64,000 nucleotides of DNA from Apoderus coryli. Its lineage: Eukaryota; Arthropoda; Insecta; Coleoptera; Attelabidae. Of this stretch, positions 33,390 through 45,700 are shown one piece after another; position 1 is the stretch's first letter; each line of letters begins with the position of its first letter. The position numbers and the translations under genes were made by a program. The notes beneath the pieces were generated by a model that saw nothing but the letters and a program-made list of their open reading frames with translations, had not been told where the DNA came from and did not search any database. The stretch lies in the NCBI GenBank assembly GCA_911728435.2, contig OU452198.1, positions 30,905,902 to 30,969,901 of the forward strand. Reading direction: 5' to 3'.

Positions 33390-34440
33390 AATAATAATAA
33401 TAACTTTATTGTTCTGTAAGATTATACATCTTATAACGAGAGTTTGGTTAGTTACATAAATATTCAAGAACCAAAAAAAAACTACATTATCAGAAAATGC
33501 AAATTAATAATAAGAATACTCTTAACAGGATAGTATCATTATTATAAACAAAAATTAGACGAAAATATATGATGGCTAAAAAACTATTATAACAGAAATA
33601 GTAATAATAATAAAAAAAACAAATAAAAAATCATTTGTTCAACACAAATGAACGCAACTTTAGGCAGCTCAGGACAAAGTCACACACATTTCGACTGTCG
33701 CAAATGGAAAGATTATTAATTTTCTGAAGAAAAACCTGAATATTATCAAGAAAATGATAATGTTTCATCGACATGCATTTTGCACATTGTGCAAGTGTCA
33801 TTGGGTCTGAATGAAAACTTATAGTAATATTTACTACATAGTCGTAACTGACATAGAATTCTTGTTACATGAATCCGAAGTCTAACAAGTAAATACCTGA
33901 GGAACCGATATTTAAACTCGCAAAAAACACAGCGGAAGTAGAAGTTTGTAATCTTAAAACATCTTCACTACATGTGTTTTTGTATTCACTTAGCAGATCC
34001 CTTCGATTTGACTTAAGCGTAGCAAAACTAAGATTTTCCCAGAGGTCGCGTCGACTGATATAACCAAATATTTCTTGAATTTGCTTGGCCCAATTATACC
34101 TAGCATCGCAATAGTCACACAGACGCAACAGTCTCAAATAATAAACTTTAGGATATCCTTGCATAACCAGTCGAAGGCCATTTTAAATAGGAGGTAAGAT
34201 AATCTAGTTATTCCGATCTCAAGCCGCAACATAGAACCTTCTTAGGCAAGAGGAGAAGGCGCTTGAAAAATCCACTCTGTACTTTCTCCAAGACATCTGC
34301 ATAACGGAATCCCCATACCGCCGCGCAATTTGTTAAAGAGCTGACAACTATTGATTCAAACAATTTGATATGCATTTGGCAATCACTTGATTTAGATTTA
34401 ACCAAAATTGACATAACTGCTCCCGTAGACTGCGCCGCTC
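33390..34440 (-). pseudogene. Family A LINE, copy 2
   Basis: The protein pieces SKSSDCQMHIKLFESIVVSS and FRYADVLEKVQSGFFKRLLL (34208-34414), then ARYNWAKQIQEIF (33865-34164), match the copy at 4040-5940 block by block. The RT catalytic part is absent. The minus-strand 3' end carries a (TAA)n/(TTA)n tail at about 33391-33403. Confidence 0.7.
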
Positions 34441-34492
34441 TCAGTACTTATTCACACATTCATTTCAAAATATATTAGTTAAACATAATATA

Positions 34493-35475
34493 CAGGGTAT
34501 TCCAACGAAAACCCCATATAATTAGTCAACCGGAAAATATTTCAAAAAAAAGGCCCGGCGATTTTTGTTCTTCAGAGGAGAATCATAAAAAAAGTTTTTG
34601 GCTACTGGTAGTGTTCTAAACTTAAGACAAAAAAAAAGTTATACCACCGAATATAGATCTATACGTTTAGTATAATCTTTGGGCGATGGGTATACCATCA
34701 CGCAGACGATGTTGGAGTTATTATAGCTGAGGCCTCCGTTACAGAAAATCCTAAGATGCCGCTCAGAGAGAGATCAGGTATCGTTAATATTAGCAAGTCC
34801 GAAAAATTAGGGCCTATAAAACTACACTCACACACACATTTGAAGAAGATCATGGTCGTAGGTTGGATTTTTGTTCAACTATTGGAGAAAAAAATATAGA
34901 AGAGAGATATTTTCATCATTTTCTCGGATAAATCCACATTCACAATAAATGGTGTTGTTTTATCACAAAATTGTCGGTATTGGTGATCTGAAAATCCCAA
35001 TTTTAGAATTCATTCTAGCGAAATTATTTAAAAAAAGTAAATGTGTGGTGTATCGTGTCGTATCACATTGGAGTTATTGAACCTGATTTCATGGAAGGAA
35101 GGTTAAACCAGCACTTTACAGATTCTTGAAATATTTTCTCAGGAAAATCTACATAATTTTAGAAATATGTATGCCTTTAATTAATTTGCAATACGACCGA
35201 CGCGACGGTTGCACTAGTCGCTCCACAGCTGCAGTTAATCAGTGATTGAATTTAAATTTTGAACCTTATCAATACTGGACTTCTTTTTATGGGGTCTTCT
35301 CAAACAATTGGTTTATGCTGAACCACTTCATAATTATGCAGCAATATTACTGGAAAGAATTAGAAATGCTGCAAACTCGTTAACATTAAAACACATTTTA
35401 AAACAGTTTTAATGAAAATTCAGACTAAGGATCGAAAGATGTGCGGATATGGGCGGTGATTATATTGAATAAATG
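34493..35475 (+). pseudogene. Tc1-like transposase remnant
   Basis: It starts with a TATACAGGGTATTCC terminus. Broken frames give FIIFSDKSTFTINGVVLSQN (first catalytic D block), ENPNFRIHSSE and, near 35290, LWGLLKQLVYAEPLHNYAA, the block after the third acidic residue. Several stops are present. It belongs to a transposase family distinct from the ones at 9650 and 29812, judged by the TINGVV block. Confidence 0.65.
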
Positions 35476-36462
35476 TTTATTAGAAAATAGTAAACCTATT
35501 GCTAATTACCCAGTTTGTTTATACGTTTGTTGTCTCAATTTTGATATTTATTATGTGTTGTCATCTTTATGTGGCGTTTGTTCTAACATACAAAATAAAA
35601 TAGTACGAGGTATTCTGTGATAATACTAATGATTGAAAAATAGTATTTTTCCAAAAATATGCTTTTATATTCTTGAAATTCGGTGCGGGGATATAAAATT
35701 GCATTCCAAACAACTATTGTTAGTAGAATTTTGGCGTACATTTTAAAATAAAGACACTCCGTTGATGATGATTTTTCTAAATTTGTTGATAAAACACGCT
35801 GTACAACAGCGATTTAACTCATTTTTTTGGTACCTTAGTTTTAAAACAAGCAGGACTCAGTCCCCAAATGTCATTGTTACATCTATCCTGGGACATTTTA
35901 AAATAATATAATTTTAGTTATTATTTGATAATATAAATATAACTTATGGCTTATTAACGTTTTCAGCAAAAATAGTATGTGCACTTCGTAGAAAAAGCAC
36001 ATTGCCGGACGCATTTTCGGAATTCGCCGACACATTAGCCGCTCGGAATAACTCGGATGATGCGAATCATAGATTCATAAAGTCCCGACGTTTTAGACTG
36101 ATGCGTCGGCGATTTATGAAATACATGCAATGTGCCAACTCCTAAAGTTACAAATCTCGGTTATAGTTTGGAAACTATGACAACAATTAATTCATGTTTA
36201 AGTATTTTGGGTCCACAATAATTTCTGGTTTCTTTTGTATAGTGGGTTATAGCATTTCGTAGGAAAGTACATTCAATTAGGTGTCAGTGACGTTTCGCGG
36301 CTTTATTTCCGCTTGTTCAACCTTCTTCCAGTTAGAATGTACAATTAAAACAATTAAATTACATTTTAAAGAAGTAGTCCATTCTGAAGTGGAGTGAATG
36401 TATTGTAATAGGAAATAAAAGTCTGACTCCACAAAATCAATTTAATACGTTACACTCAATGT

Positions 36463-36522
36463 GTCTGTCTTTCTACGCAGTACCTGCTAGGTGTCTATCA
36501 GGTACTGCGTAGAAAGACAGAC
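36463..36522. repeat. Perfect 24-base-pair hairpin with 12-base loop
   Basis: The left half, 36463-36486 (GTCTGTCTTTCTACGCAGTA + CCTG), is repeated exactly in inverse at 36499-36522. It sits at the inner end of the minus-strand tail repeat, opposite the hammerhead at 36717. Confidence 0.85.
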
Positions 36523-36716
36523 CATAACTTTGTTAAAATTCTATTCTGAAAATGATCACAAAAAAGAAAAACCAGATATAATATGTATTAACATAATTTT
36601 ATTTTAATAATATTAACAAAAAAAAAAAAAAAATTTTTCCTCAGGGTGACTTCGGCACGTTACTCTCAACCTAGTCATATGTAATATTTGCAAATACAAT
36701 TTTCTCTCGAAATTTA

Positions 36717-36756
36717 CCACTGATGATGAAGCTAGTGAGCTTCGAAACATGTTTGG
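36717..36756 (+). ncRNA. Hammerhead ribozyme, minimal stem III type
   Basis: CCA-CTGATGA-T, stem II GAAGC/GCTTC with a six-base loop, GAAAC, AT, GTT, TGG. Stem I is only three pairs in the native flanks. Stem II differs in every position from the copies at 19616 and 25194 yet pairs perfectly, which supports conservation of structure rather than of sequence. The tail TGTGGAGTCAGACTTG follows. Confidence 0.7.
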
Positions 36757-37085
36757 ATGTAACACATTGAGTGTAACGTATTAAATTGATTTTGTGGAGT
36801 CAGACTTGTATTTCCTATTACAATTAAATTACATTTCTATATACAAGTTAATGGTCAACACTAACTGAATTGATCACTAATCGTGTATAGTAACATTTTT
36901 TGGCACTGTTGGTGTATATAGAAATGTCATCTAATTGTTAATTCTAGATACAATCTAACTGGAAGAAGCTTGAAAAAGCTGAAATAAAGCAGCTAAACAT
37001 CGCTGACACCTAATTGATTGTACTTTCTTAGGAAGTCCTAATATTTTCCGGACGAGCATACATTACCAACTCACCGTAAACGACG

Positions 37086-38801
37086 CACAGTGGGGTATTT
37101 GCCTAATTTAGCGCTCCAAAATTCAATTTTGTAAATTTGTTAGAAATGGGTAGTAAATGTACCTATCATAAAGCCAGATAGACAAAGAACCATAAAATTT
37201 TCTTTTTGGACCTCTGTTTTTACCCGTAGGTGCATAGGGTTAGTGTATATCTGACTATTTATATAAGAGCATGTGTTTCAGTTAGTATTTCGTTATTTAA
37301 AGTGTGTTTTTGTGTGATAATTTTTTTGTATTTGGACATTGTTTTAAATAGAATTTATGATGGAATCTAGTCTTTCAGGTAAGTTATATTATATATAGCA
37401 CATAAGTACACTTTTATTTACTTTTCTTTTGTTAATAATCATATTTGACAAAAATAGTGTTTTAATTTCTTACTTTTTATAAGGATCTAAAAAACCGTAA
37501 GAAATTTGTTATATCTCCGGGCGAGTCCCAGCTATAATTTTCACTTTAGAGTGAAGTATAGTTATTCTGCTTTCAAGCTCAATGAAATTCTCATCCGGTT
37601 TTGTCCGTTTTTTTAGTGAATTAGGCGTTCTAATAATACCCTGTGGCCAAGAAACCATCACTATTTTCATGCACTGTGTTCGAAATACATAATTAAAAAA
37701 CTTTTGCAATTCGAAAACTATTTTGATATAAATTGTTTTTAAAACTAAGATAGATTATGTCGATTTTAAACAAAAATAGAGGTTGCCATATTTTTTTGTC
37801 TCCTTGGATTTAATATTCTTTAAAAACCTAAAGTTGAAACTTCTCTAATAATAATAATACCTTATCAATAAAAGTGTTGGATATTTTTATTGCAAATATT
37901 CCTTTAAAACAAAAAAAAATGTTTCAACGTTCCGAATAGATTATACCATCATCAATATATCTTTTTTTGTAGGCCCATCACCTGTGACTCTAATCACTAA
38001 AAGGGAGTTATTCAACATTATGCGACAACAAACTGAAATGGATATCCACGATTTTATTCTTCATCATCTGCCAAATCGATTCCATTATTCCGAGGAAAAT
38101 ATGAAAGATGTTAAAATAAAATTTTCTTATTTTAAATCCTAGATAAAAAACAAATGGGCAGCTAATCACTATAATGAAAAGCATATTTATTTTTTTAGAA
38201 CTAAGTTGTATGTTGGTGTCAGAATTGGAACACCCTGTATATGGATAAATTTGTTTCAAAAAAACCTAACTAATGTTTGGTACACTTGTGGCGACCATCA
38301 TTGTTCTTGTGTCACACTGTATATATACGTATTTTACTTTAGTCTGCTAGTATTATGGCGACCATTTATCTTGTGCCACACTGTATACATATTTTAAGTT
38401 TAGTAATGATTGTAAATAATGTACTTCAATATACGAAATTCATATTAAGTTCTGTAATTAAATATTTAATTTTGTAAATACCGTAACCAGTGTTTTAATC
38501 AAGTTACATACACCAAACACCCCAAATTACCAAACACCCTGTTTGTTTGTTTTTTTTAAATACTCTATTTGACCCACATTTTTGATCATTATAAAACTAT
38601 TTTGTATTTAATATTTTCTCCTAGATGTTTTCTTGTTATATTTGCCAAGGACACCCTGTATATTTACGTTTTGTAAGAAAACTTAGCTAATTTATCAATT
38701 TTAGTAATTATACAACCAACCTTACTGTTAGAACCTGTTTTGCACTTAGTGTATTTGTTGTATAATTTTGTCTTGCTAAATTGGCCAAATACCCCACTGT
38801 G
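37086..38801. mobile_element. Transib-like element with CGACG target duplication
   Basis: The termini CACAGTGGGGTATTTG (37086) and CAAATACCCCACTGTG (ending 38801) are exact inverted copies for 16 bases, flanked on both sides by CGACG (37081-37085 and 38802-38806). Five-base GC-rich CGNCG duplications and CACWRTG termini are the defining traits of Transib, the superfamily ancestral to RAG1; the first seven bases equal the consensus V(D)J heptamer CACAGTG. At 1716 bases it is too short for an intact transposase. Confidence 0.75.
37357..38142 (+). pseudogene. Two-exon reading frame inside the Transib-like element
   Basis: Exon 1, 37357-37378 (MMESSLS), ends at a strong GTAAGT donor. Exon 2 starts at 37973 after TTTTTTTGTAG and continues in phase as GPSPVTLITKRELFNIMRQQ, then HHLPNRFHYSEENMKDV, to a stop at 38140-38142. 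More coding-like sequence follows the stop (IKNKWAANHYNEKH). I do not recognise the domain with confidence. It could be the N-terminal part of the original transposase or of a captured gene. Confidence 0.35.
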
Positions 38802-39829
38802 CGACGGTCAGATGCGCCAATTACCGAAATTATTCGAACTTACGTCAAACACTCGAGCAGACACGACCGTAAATATAATACAAACGGCATAAACCTAACC
38901 TAAAAATACAAAGAATCTACATACCTTCTTTGGATCCATTTCATTAATTCAATATTAATAGGTAAAATTTATTTTTATTGGGAAATCAAAATGTCTTTAA
39001 CAGCTCAAGAAATCAAGAAACTAGTTACACAAATCTGATTCAAAACGAAAAGATATTCTTAGTTTGAGATGTGCAATTTCATACGTAAATCGCTGACGCA
39101 TTAGTCTAATACGTCAGGACTTTATTAATCTGTGAATCTTATCACCCGAGTTGTTCCGAGCAGCTAATGTGTCGGCGAATTCCGAAAATGCTTCCCGGAC
39201 ACCTATGGTTGCAAATTCCATAGTCGTCCGGGAATAAAGTGTTCCGTTTTCTTCTAAGTACACAATATACTATTTCCGATCCATGAAATGAGAAAAATAT
39301 CGCATAAGCATAGCAGGCTGATCGCTTTTATTTCTTGTTGAAACGACATTCAGTTGGTTATTGAAATAAGCCACAAAAGCAACTAATGAAATTCTGCCGG
39401 AAAATCTGAATTGTGGTACGAAAAGGCTTACAAGGAAGCATCTGAAAATTCGTATAGGAAATTAGACATTCTTTCCTCAACCATTTTTCTGTTATATAAA
39501 TCATAAATTATTTCATAATAAATTATCCTAGTAATAAACAATAATTTGATGAACTTCATAATAATTATAATCGTATGTAATTTCCATTTTCCTGTGTATT
39601 TTTTTTTATTACTAATGCTTCATTATTTATTTTCTATAATTTTCTCCGCATCATAAATAATGAACTGGTATAGGATGCGTGAGACAAATGGGAAAATACT
39701 TAACTCAATAGTTTACAAATTAGATAGATAGACTATTTAGAAATAACATGATTTTTGCTAATTTCAATAACTGTAGATTGTATAAAGTATGAATATACGA
39801 GGTGTGTTCAATAAATAACGGGAATGATT

Positions 39830-40207
39830 GTTTTTATCGTCTACATATACTAATGTTACCCAATTATTCGTAAAAAATAGATTTTATCAATTCAATTTCA
39901 ATTCAAAACTTTATTGTTTCCAAAACATACAGTTTTCTAACAATGAGTTAGACATTATTCGCATTATCTCACAACTCCGTGTATCAAACAAATATTTTAT
40001 TAAATTCACAAATTCACAGTTTATCTGATCAGATCAAGAGAGACGTGTACCATATGCAATCTAAATGTCCAGGAAACTTTATACCACATCCTGTTCGAAT
40101 GCCCAATTTTCGCCCCAATTAGGTCGGCACAGACCGCTGTATCATCCCTTGATGACTTGGTTAGTGCCCTAAATCATATTAATCTGCTCACGTATTGCAG
40201 ATATTCT
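39830..40207 (+). pseudogene. Family A LINE C-terminus, copy 3
   Basis: The frame reads DIIRIISQLRVSNKYFIKF, then after a frameshift TCTICNLNVQETLYHILFEC, the Cys/His motif matching CTMCNMLVNEILHHILFEC of copy 1. The stop lies at about 40207. Only the last 120 or so codons are present, on the opposite strand to copies 1 and 2. Confidence 0.7.
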
Positions 40208-40619
40208 TAAATTAAGATCATTTATTATGAACGAGTAGGAATGAATTGTTGTTTGTTTTTATCCTGTTTTCAGTTTTCGTTATCATATTATTATTGGATT
40301 GTTTTTTTTTGTTTATCTTTTTGCTATTTTTCTCATATGAGTTTCATATTCCACACCCGTGGAATATACATTTTTATACATATTCGAGCTTGCTTAGATT
40401 ATTGTTACTATGACAACTAGAGCATTTGAATTTGACACAAATAAAAAATATTTGATGTTTGTAATAATTTTACAATTTAGTGTAGAGATTAAATTGTTCT
40501 AAACGCGAATTTTAATGGATTCTGACAGTGAAAACTAAATTTCATGTACTCCTCCAGAAATGATTTGCTGAGGATTGATTTTGCATTATTTGCTTATTTT
40601 AGTATTTTGATTGTGAAAT

Positions 40620-40857
40620 ACAGGGTCTCACCGATAATTATTGCATAATGCGTAATATGGAGGATTTTTTTTTATTTATTTATTTTTCTTTAATTCAAAT
40701 AGAAGTTAAGTTTAGTTTAATGCTCGGGTCAGAATATAATATCGGTATTGTGCCTTCTGACCCTTTTCGTTATCACGTATGTACCTTGTCTTTATGTGTT
40801 CATATTATATGGTATTGTAATTTGATTGCGAACAAAAAGATTATTATTATTATTATA
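40620..40857 (+). repeat. LINE-like 3' end with (ATT)n tail
   Basis: The unrecognised sequence from about 40680 (TTTAGTTTAATGCTCGGGTC) runs into GATTATTATTATTATTAT at 40840-40857 and abuts the first recognisable Crypton codons. A microsatellite tail of this kind suggests the 3' end of a non-LTR element inserted in or next to the Crypton. No protein remains. Confidence 0.4.
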
Positions 40858-40859
40858 AA

Positions 40860-41892
40860 TCCGCGCGGCCGCAGAGGTAGCATCACTAGAATTACTTCCA
40901 GAAAAATCACGGAAAAATAACAATATTGTATATAACAGCTTTGTGAACTGGCACCTAAGAAATGGGACCAACTCATTTTCCGAAGACACTTTGTTAGTAT
41001 ATTTCAAGGAATTGACAAAGAAATATAAATCGTCTACTTTGTGGAGTCATTATTCCATGCTTAAAAGCACGCTTAATCTTAAATATAACATTCTTTCGCA
41101 AGAATTCGTGCTTTGTTAAAAAGACAATCAGATGGCTACCAACCTAAGAAATCAAAGGCATTTAGTGGAGAGGAAATACAAAAATTTATTGCTGAAGCAC
41201 CAGATATAAAATACCTAGCTACCAAGGTAAATTTTAATAGAAATAAATACATTACAATTTAACTGAATAATTATTTATTTGGTTTTTATAGGTTGTATTA
41301 ATAATGGGAGTGCAGTGATGGTAGCCTGTGGATCAAACGACTTATATCAATTGAAAATAGACAATATACCATTTTTTGACGGCTGCATAAATGTATCTGT
41401 TGCAGTAACGAAGACGAAAGTTCCCAGAATTTTTACCGTTACTGGCTATTTTTATAATGCCGTAAAAAATATGTAGATCTCAGACCATCAAACGTATCAA
41501 GTTCCCTTTTCCTAAATTTTCAAAACGGAAAATGTACAAATCAAATTATTGGTATAAATAAATTTGGCAAAATGGGTAAAGACAATTTTTGAAACTACCA
41601 AGTCCAGAAAGATACACAGGCCATTGCCTTCAGCGCAAATATTACAGCCCTAAAACGTCAAGGCGGTTGGAAATCAGCCTCTGTAGCTGAAGGCTATATT
41701 GCTGACTCCAAGAAAAATAAAATGGAAACTGCTAACAAAATTTTGCATGAAATCAATGCAAATTCTGTTAGTATTTCGAATACAAATCAATGTCCATCTA
41801 CGTCTTCTGATAGCGTCCACAACTTTGCAATTACCAATAAAAGCACTGATGTTATAATATACATTCTACAACAATACAACCATAAATTTTAA
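40860..41892 (+). pseudogene. Crypton-type tyrosine recombinase, copy 2
   Basis: The exon before 41226 reads GTNSFSEDTLLVYFKELTKK, SSTLWSHYSMLKSTLNL and, in a shifted frame, RQSDGYQPKKSKAFSGEEIQ to YLATK. A 65-base GT-AG intron (41227-41291) follows. Then come VVLIMG and, shifted, VACGSNDLYQLKIDN, where the first catalytic arginine (ACRSNEL in copy 1) is glycine (GGA, 41330-41332). RQGGWKSASVAEGYI covers the HxxW and tyrosine region, but its first histidine is Q. The HxxR block is damaged. Several frameshifts are present. Cryptons are DNA transposons that use a tyrosine recombinase. Confidence 0.8.
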
Positions 41893-42119
41893 TTATTGTC
41901 GTGAGCTTACATTAATTTTCTACATAAATAAGACTTACATTTAAAATATCGTCGTTTTGTTAATTTACTAATAATTATTGTAAATTATTTTTTGGAAATT
42001 TGTATAGTATTTGACTCGCATATAATGGCTATATTACACTCGCCTGCGAAGTGTACTACAGCCTACATTATACCCTCGTTAGCCGAGCCGGGTAGCCTAG
42101 ACGGATTATACAGTGACGA

Positions 42120-42310
42120 TCGTCGCGTCGAAGTGCAGCTCTGTGGAGCGCGGCACATACATACAGACAGACAGATACATACACACACAGACAGACTTCC
42201 ATCTGTAAATGGTCTTAATTGTCTCAACGAACTTCAAAATGCTTATATCCGTCTTTATCTCAATTTTTTTTTAGCGCGTTCACAATACTTTCTCTGCGCG
42301 GAAAAGTAAA
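42120..42310 (+). repeat. Interspersed repeat with ACAGACAGACAG tract, copy 3
   Basis: CATACAGACAGACAGATACA leads into ACTTCCATCTGTAAATGG, GTCTCAACGAACTTC and GCGCGTTCACAATACTTTC, matching copies at 3830 and 6300. Upstream (42002-42110) is an imperfect hairpin with CACTCGCC / GCGAAGTG arms. Confidence 0.6.
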
Positions 42311-42759
42311 ACTAAAAATAAGTAGGTATGTATTAAAACTTTGCCTTTAGTGCCGATCAGGTACAAACCACCACCAGCCGCCACTGCTGCATAGAGTCTA
42401 ATTCGGAAATACCCACAATAAAACTAAATTGATTTATAATTTTAAAATGTTTTCTATGAAAAATAAATAAAATCCTACCTTGTTATTACCTGGATAAAGG
42501 TAAAAATAAGTACTTACATTTTCCATAGGATTAATAATAATTATTGTGAAGATACGATATAGACCTTAACCTACCTGCTTCATTCAATATCTCTCTACCC
42601 ATTCAGGTAATGACATTTTATGATAACATAATATAAATATGCATAATTCTGTTTCCAAATATTTAGTTTATCACCAACTCTCAACTAAGAACCAACTTGT
42701 AGAGTGTTTATCGGTCTAAAGGTTTAATTGCTTCACCATTTTAAGTTTTCGTGTAAAAC

Positions 42760-45700
42760 ATGACGGAACTATCAGAGTATTCTACATTATCTGAGCTCAG
42801 TGAATATGAGAACTCAAGAATACCACACGAAGTGATAGAAAAAGATATTGCAATATCACCGTTAGGTCTGCAAAGTGATTTTACATGTCCGATTTGTTTG
42901 TGTCTCTTGACAAGAACAATGACTACCAGAAGTTGCTTGCACAGGTAAGTCACAAGACTAAGTTACGGAGTTTAAATTTTACCAGTTATTTTGATTTATT
43001 GAAAACTGTCCTCTATGTTACAAAAGAAACAACATTTCTTGTTGTCTGACATCAAAAGAACAATGTCCGTATTGTTTCAAGAATATTTATTCACCAGTAT
43101 CATTGCTGTTCCTTTTAAAAATAAAACACCGATATCTGCCAAGTAAGAAACACCTCTATAGAACTTATTTTTCTGTATAGAACTTCAATTTATTTAGCGA
43201 TGGAATGTTCATCTCACCGATGGCGGTAAAACGTTGTTTCTCATGATTCTGTTCAGCATCGGAAATAGCAGAAAAGTCGCAGGCCACCATGTCTAGCAAA
43301 TAGATGCATATCGTGATCCTGCGTAATGCTCCTACAATTTAGGTTTTAGTTGAAATTCGGAAAAAACTGCGAAAAAAAACTTTGGCATGACCATCAAACT
43401 TTGTTTCTAGTAGTCTGGCGTTATCAAGAGCATCCGCACGTTTTTCTCATCTCATTTATCATTAAAAACACAATTTACACCTTGGAAACATAAAAATATC
43501 TACATATTTTGAATTTTTCTGCTATTCAGGTTCTGCTACGAATGTATAACTGAAGCTCTATGGTCCGGTAACAAAGAGTGTCCAACATGCAGAAGAAAAC
43601 TCGTGTCCAAACGAGATCTACGTCCAGATGATAATTTTGACAGCCTTATTAAAGTTCTATTTCCTGATAAAGAAATGGTCGATAGGTAAGTTTGATATGA
43701 TTTTGATTATTACATTTATTTTCATTACAACAATATAATGCTATATGCTTTGAAGCATCAAATATCAAGTATTGCCCTAGTAATCGTTACCTAACCTGTG
43801 ATATGTAACAAATACTTTTACTATTTCATTTAATAAATAAAAAATAATTAGCAACATTCGCTTATTCAAACTATCTTTCTCCTCTTCCCAGCCCTCCCTT
43901 TTCTACGCCTCTGCGACTTACCACCCCTTAAGATAGAGGTTAATAAAAGCATTAGATAAAGGTTCATATAGGCATAGAATTCAAGGCGTAGGTAAAGAGT
44001 ATAAAAAAAGGGTCAAAACTTATCTAATATATTGTAAATTATTTGATGCCACGCTTTTTGTACACCCTGTATAATAGCACAATTAGCTACATATTTACGA
44101 GTTGAAAAAATAAAATCAAAAATAATAAACTACCCCGTTAGTCGTGATTCATTATGTATATGAACTTGCGATTTAGCTCAAGACTCAGCTTGTATACTAA
44201 TTTGCCGTTTTTATTTAAGGCGACATGAGGCTATTTTGAAAACACTGAACAAATTACCAAAGAAAGAAGAAACTTGTGTCGAAACACAACCACAGACACA
44301 GAAAAATAATAGTCTTCCGAAAAACAAGAAAAAACAACCAAAGAGAGAGACTACAACCAAATCAGAATCAACTGATAGAATGACAAGAAGTAAAACCAAG
44401 TAAGTTTATAGGTATAAGTAGTGTAGAATACGAGAGGTATACAACTGGGCTAATTACCTGTCGCCATTATGTCAATAGACAGGGTGTTCCTAAAAAAATG
44501 CAAAAAATCAAGGACAGATAGGTTCCTTGTTGGAAATACATATATAAATCTTTGCAATGTTATTTACATCTTCAAAAAAATACTAAAAAATCAAATATAA
44601 TATAATTTTTTTAACTTTTAAATCCGTAAAAAAATATTTCCGGTACATCAATGGCGACTAAACACAAGATGGACTTGGTAAAACTTCATTTAAAAAAAAT
44701 ACAAACAAAAATGCCCCTACCGTGATGCAAACTACCAATGAAAATAAAAAATAAAATAACTCGAAAACCATAAAAATTATTGAAAAATGTGCACTTCTTT
44801 AAGATCTATAATTTTGATTTTATACATAATATAACGAACTATATGATTTTTTTTTTTAATTTGTCCACCTTTTAATAAATACATCGGGTACGTCAAGAAC
44901 AATAATAGGGACCAAGAATTTGTGAAACATGATTTTAAGAAAAAAACCTCCAAATAGCTAAGGCACACTGACACAGATACACAATTCCAAAATACCTCCC
45001 TTTACTAGTTTAGAAAACCACGGCCCAAATACCCAAGGTTATCGGTGAACATTACCTGGAAATCTTGGAGCATTTTAGAGTTTCCTTAACACAGAAAGAA
45101 GCTTAACCTACCTTGTTCATTATTTGAGTAACTTGTCTACACCCACATTTTCAAGACTTTTGAGAGGATGAGCCATCGATCCGTGGAATGATTGGCCTTA
45201 CCTGAAACGAAAGAAGCATTTTATTTCAACAAAACAATAAAACCAAATAGATACGGTTGCTAAAATAAAGTGCAAATATTCGACCTACTTCTCCTGAAAA
45301 GTTGTATCACTGTTGTAGAATGACAACAATTTACGCTGATCTTTTCTACAAGAGATTTGACATAAAGTTTTTAATTTGAAGAAGTAGTCCATCCAAAAAA
45401 TGTATGCTATCTTCTCAAATTCTCATGGCTGCCTTGATAAATATCACAATTTTGAAAATTCTTCCTATTATTACCAATATGTGTGCATCTTCCATGCAAA
45501 ATTAAAGATATACATATCTATAGGAAAACTTTACTTCAACTTTAATTTTTGCATCATCAAATACAGGGTGGTTTACATGAAATTAACAGGTTCAATTAAA
45601 AATTCGCCTAATAACTTAAAACTTTTAGGAAATTAAATAGTTTAGCCACACTATTCCGTGTCGTATGGCGTATACCCTGTATACTGATCAATTTGGTTCC

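Larger units (their letters stand above)
36243..37040. repeat. Two nested divergent repeat pairs with hammerhead-like cores
   Basis: The outer pair 36262-36345 (minus) and 36945-37040 (plus) share CTGGAAGAAG, a stem II pairing GCGG/CCGC on one side and GCTG/CAGC on the other, then AAAC. These are degenerate hammerheads with an extra G in the core. The inner pair is 36405-36464 (minus) and 36765-36825 (plus), the tail TTTTGTGGAGTCAGACTTG. A well-formed hammerhead precedes the plus tail at 36717. Confidence 0.6.
35970..39265. repeat. Inverted repeat arms enclosing hammerhead repeats and Transib
   Basis: The left arm (about 35970-36140) and right arm (about 39065-39265) are inverted copies around GCATTTTCGGAATTCGCCGA and GACGTATTAGACTAATGCGTC-type blocks. 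The right arm holds about 50 extra bases. The enclosed 3 kb contains the hammerhead repeats (36243-37040) and a Transib element. The nature of the outer element is unknown. Confidence 0.55.

Noticed and set aside
37917..37960. Hammerhead on the minus strand (TTGATGATGG...CGGAACGTTG)
   Set aside because: The first core C and the GAAAC are changed and stem II does not pair well. At most it is a relic.
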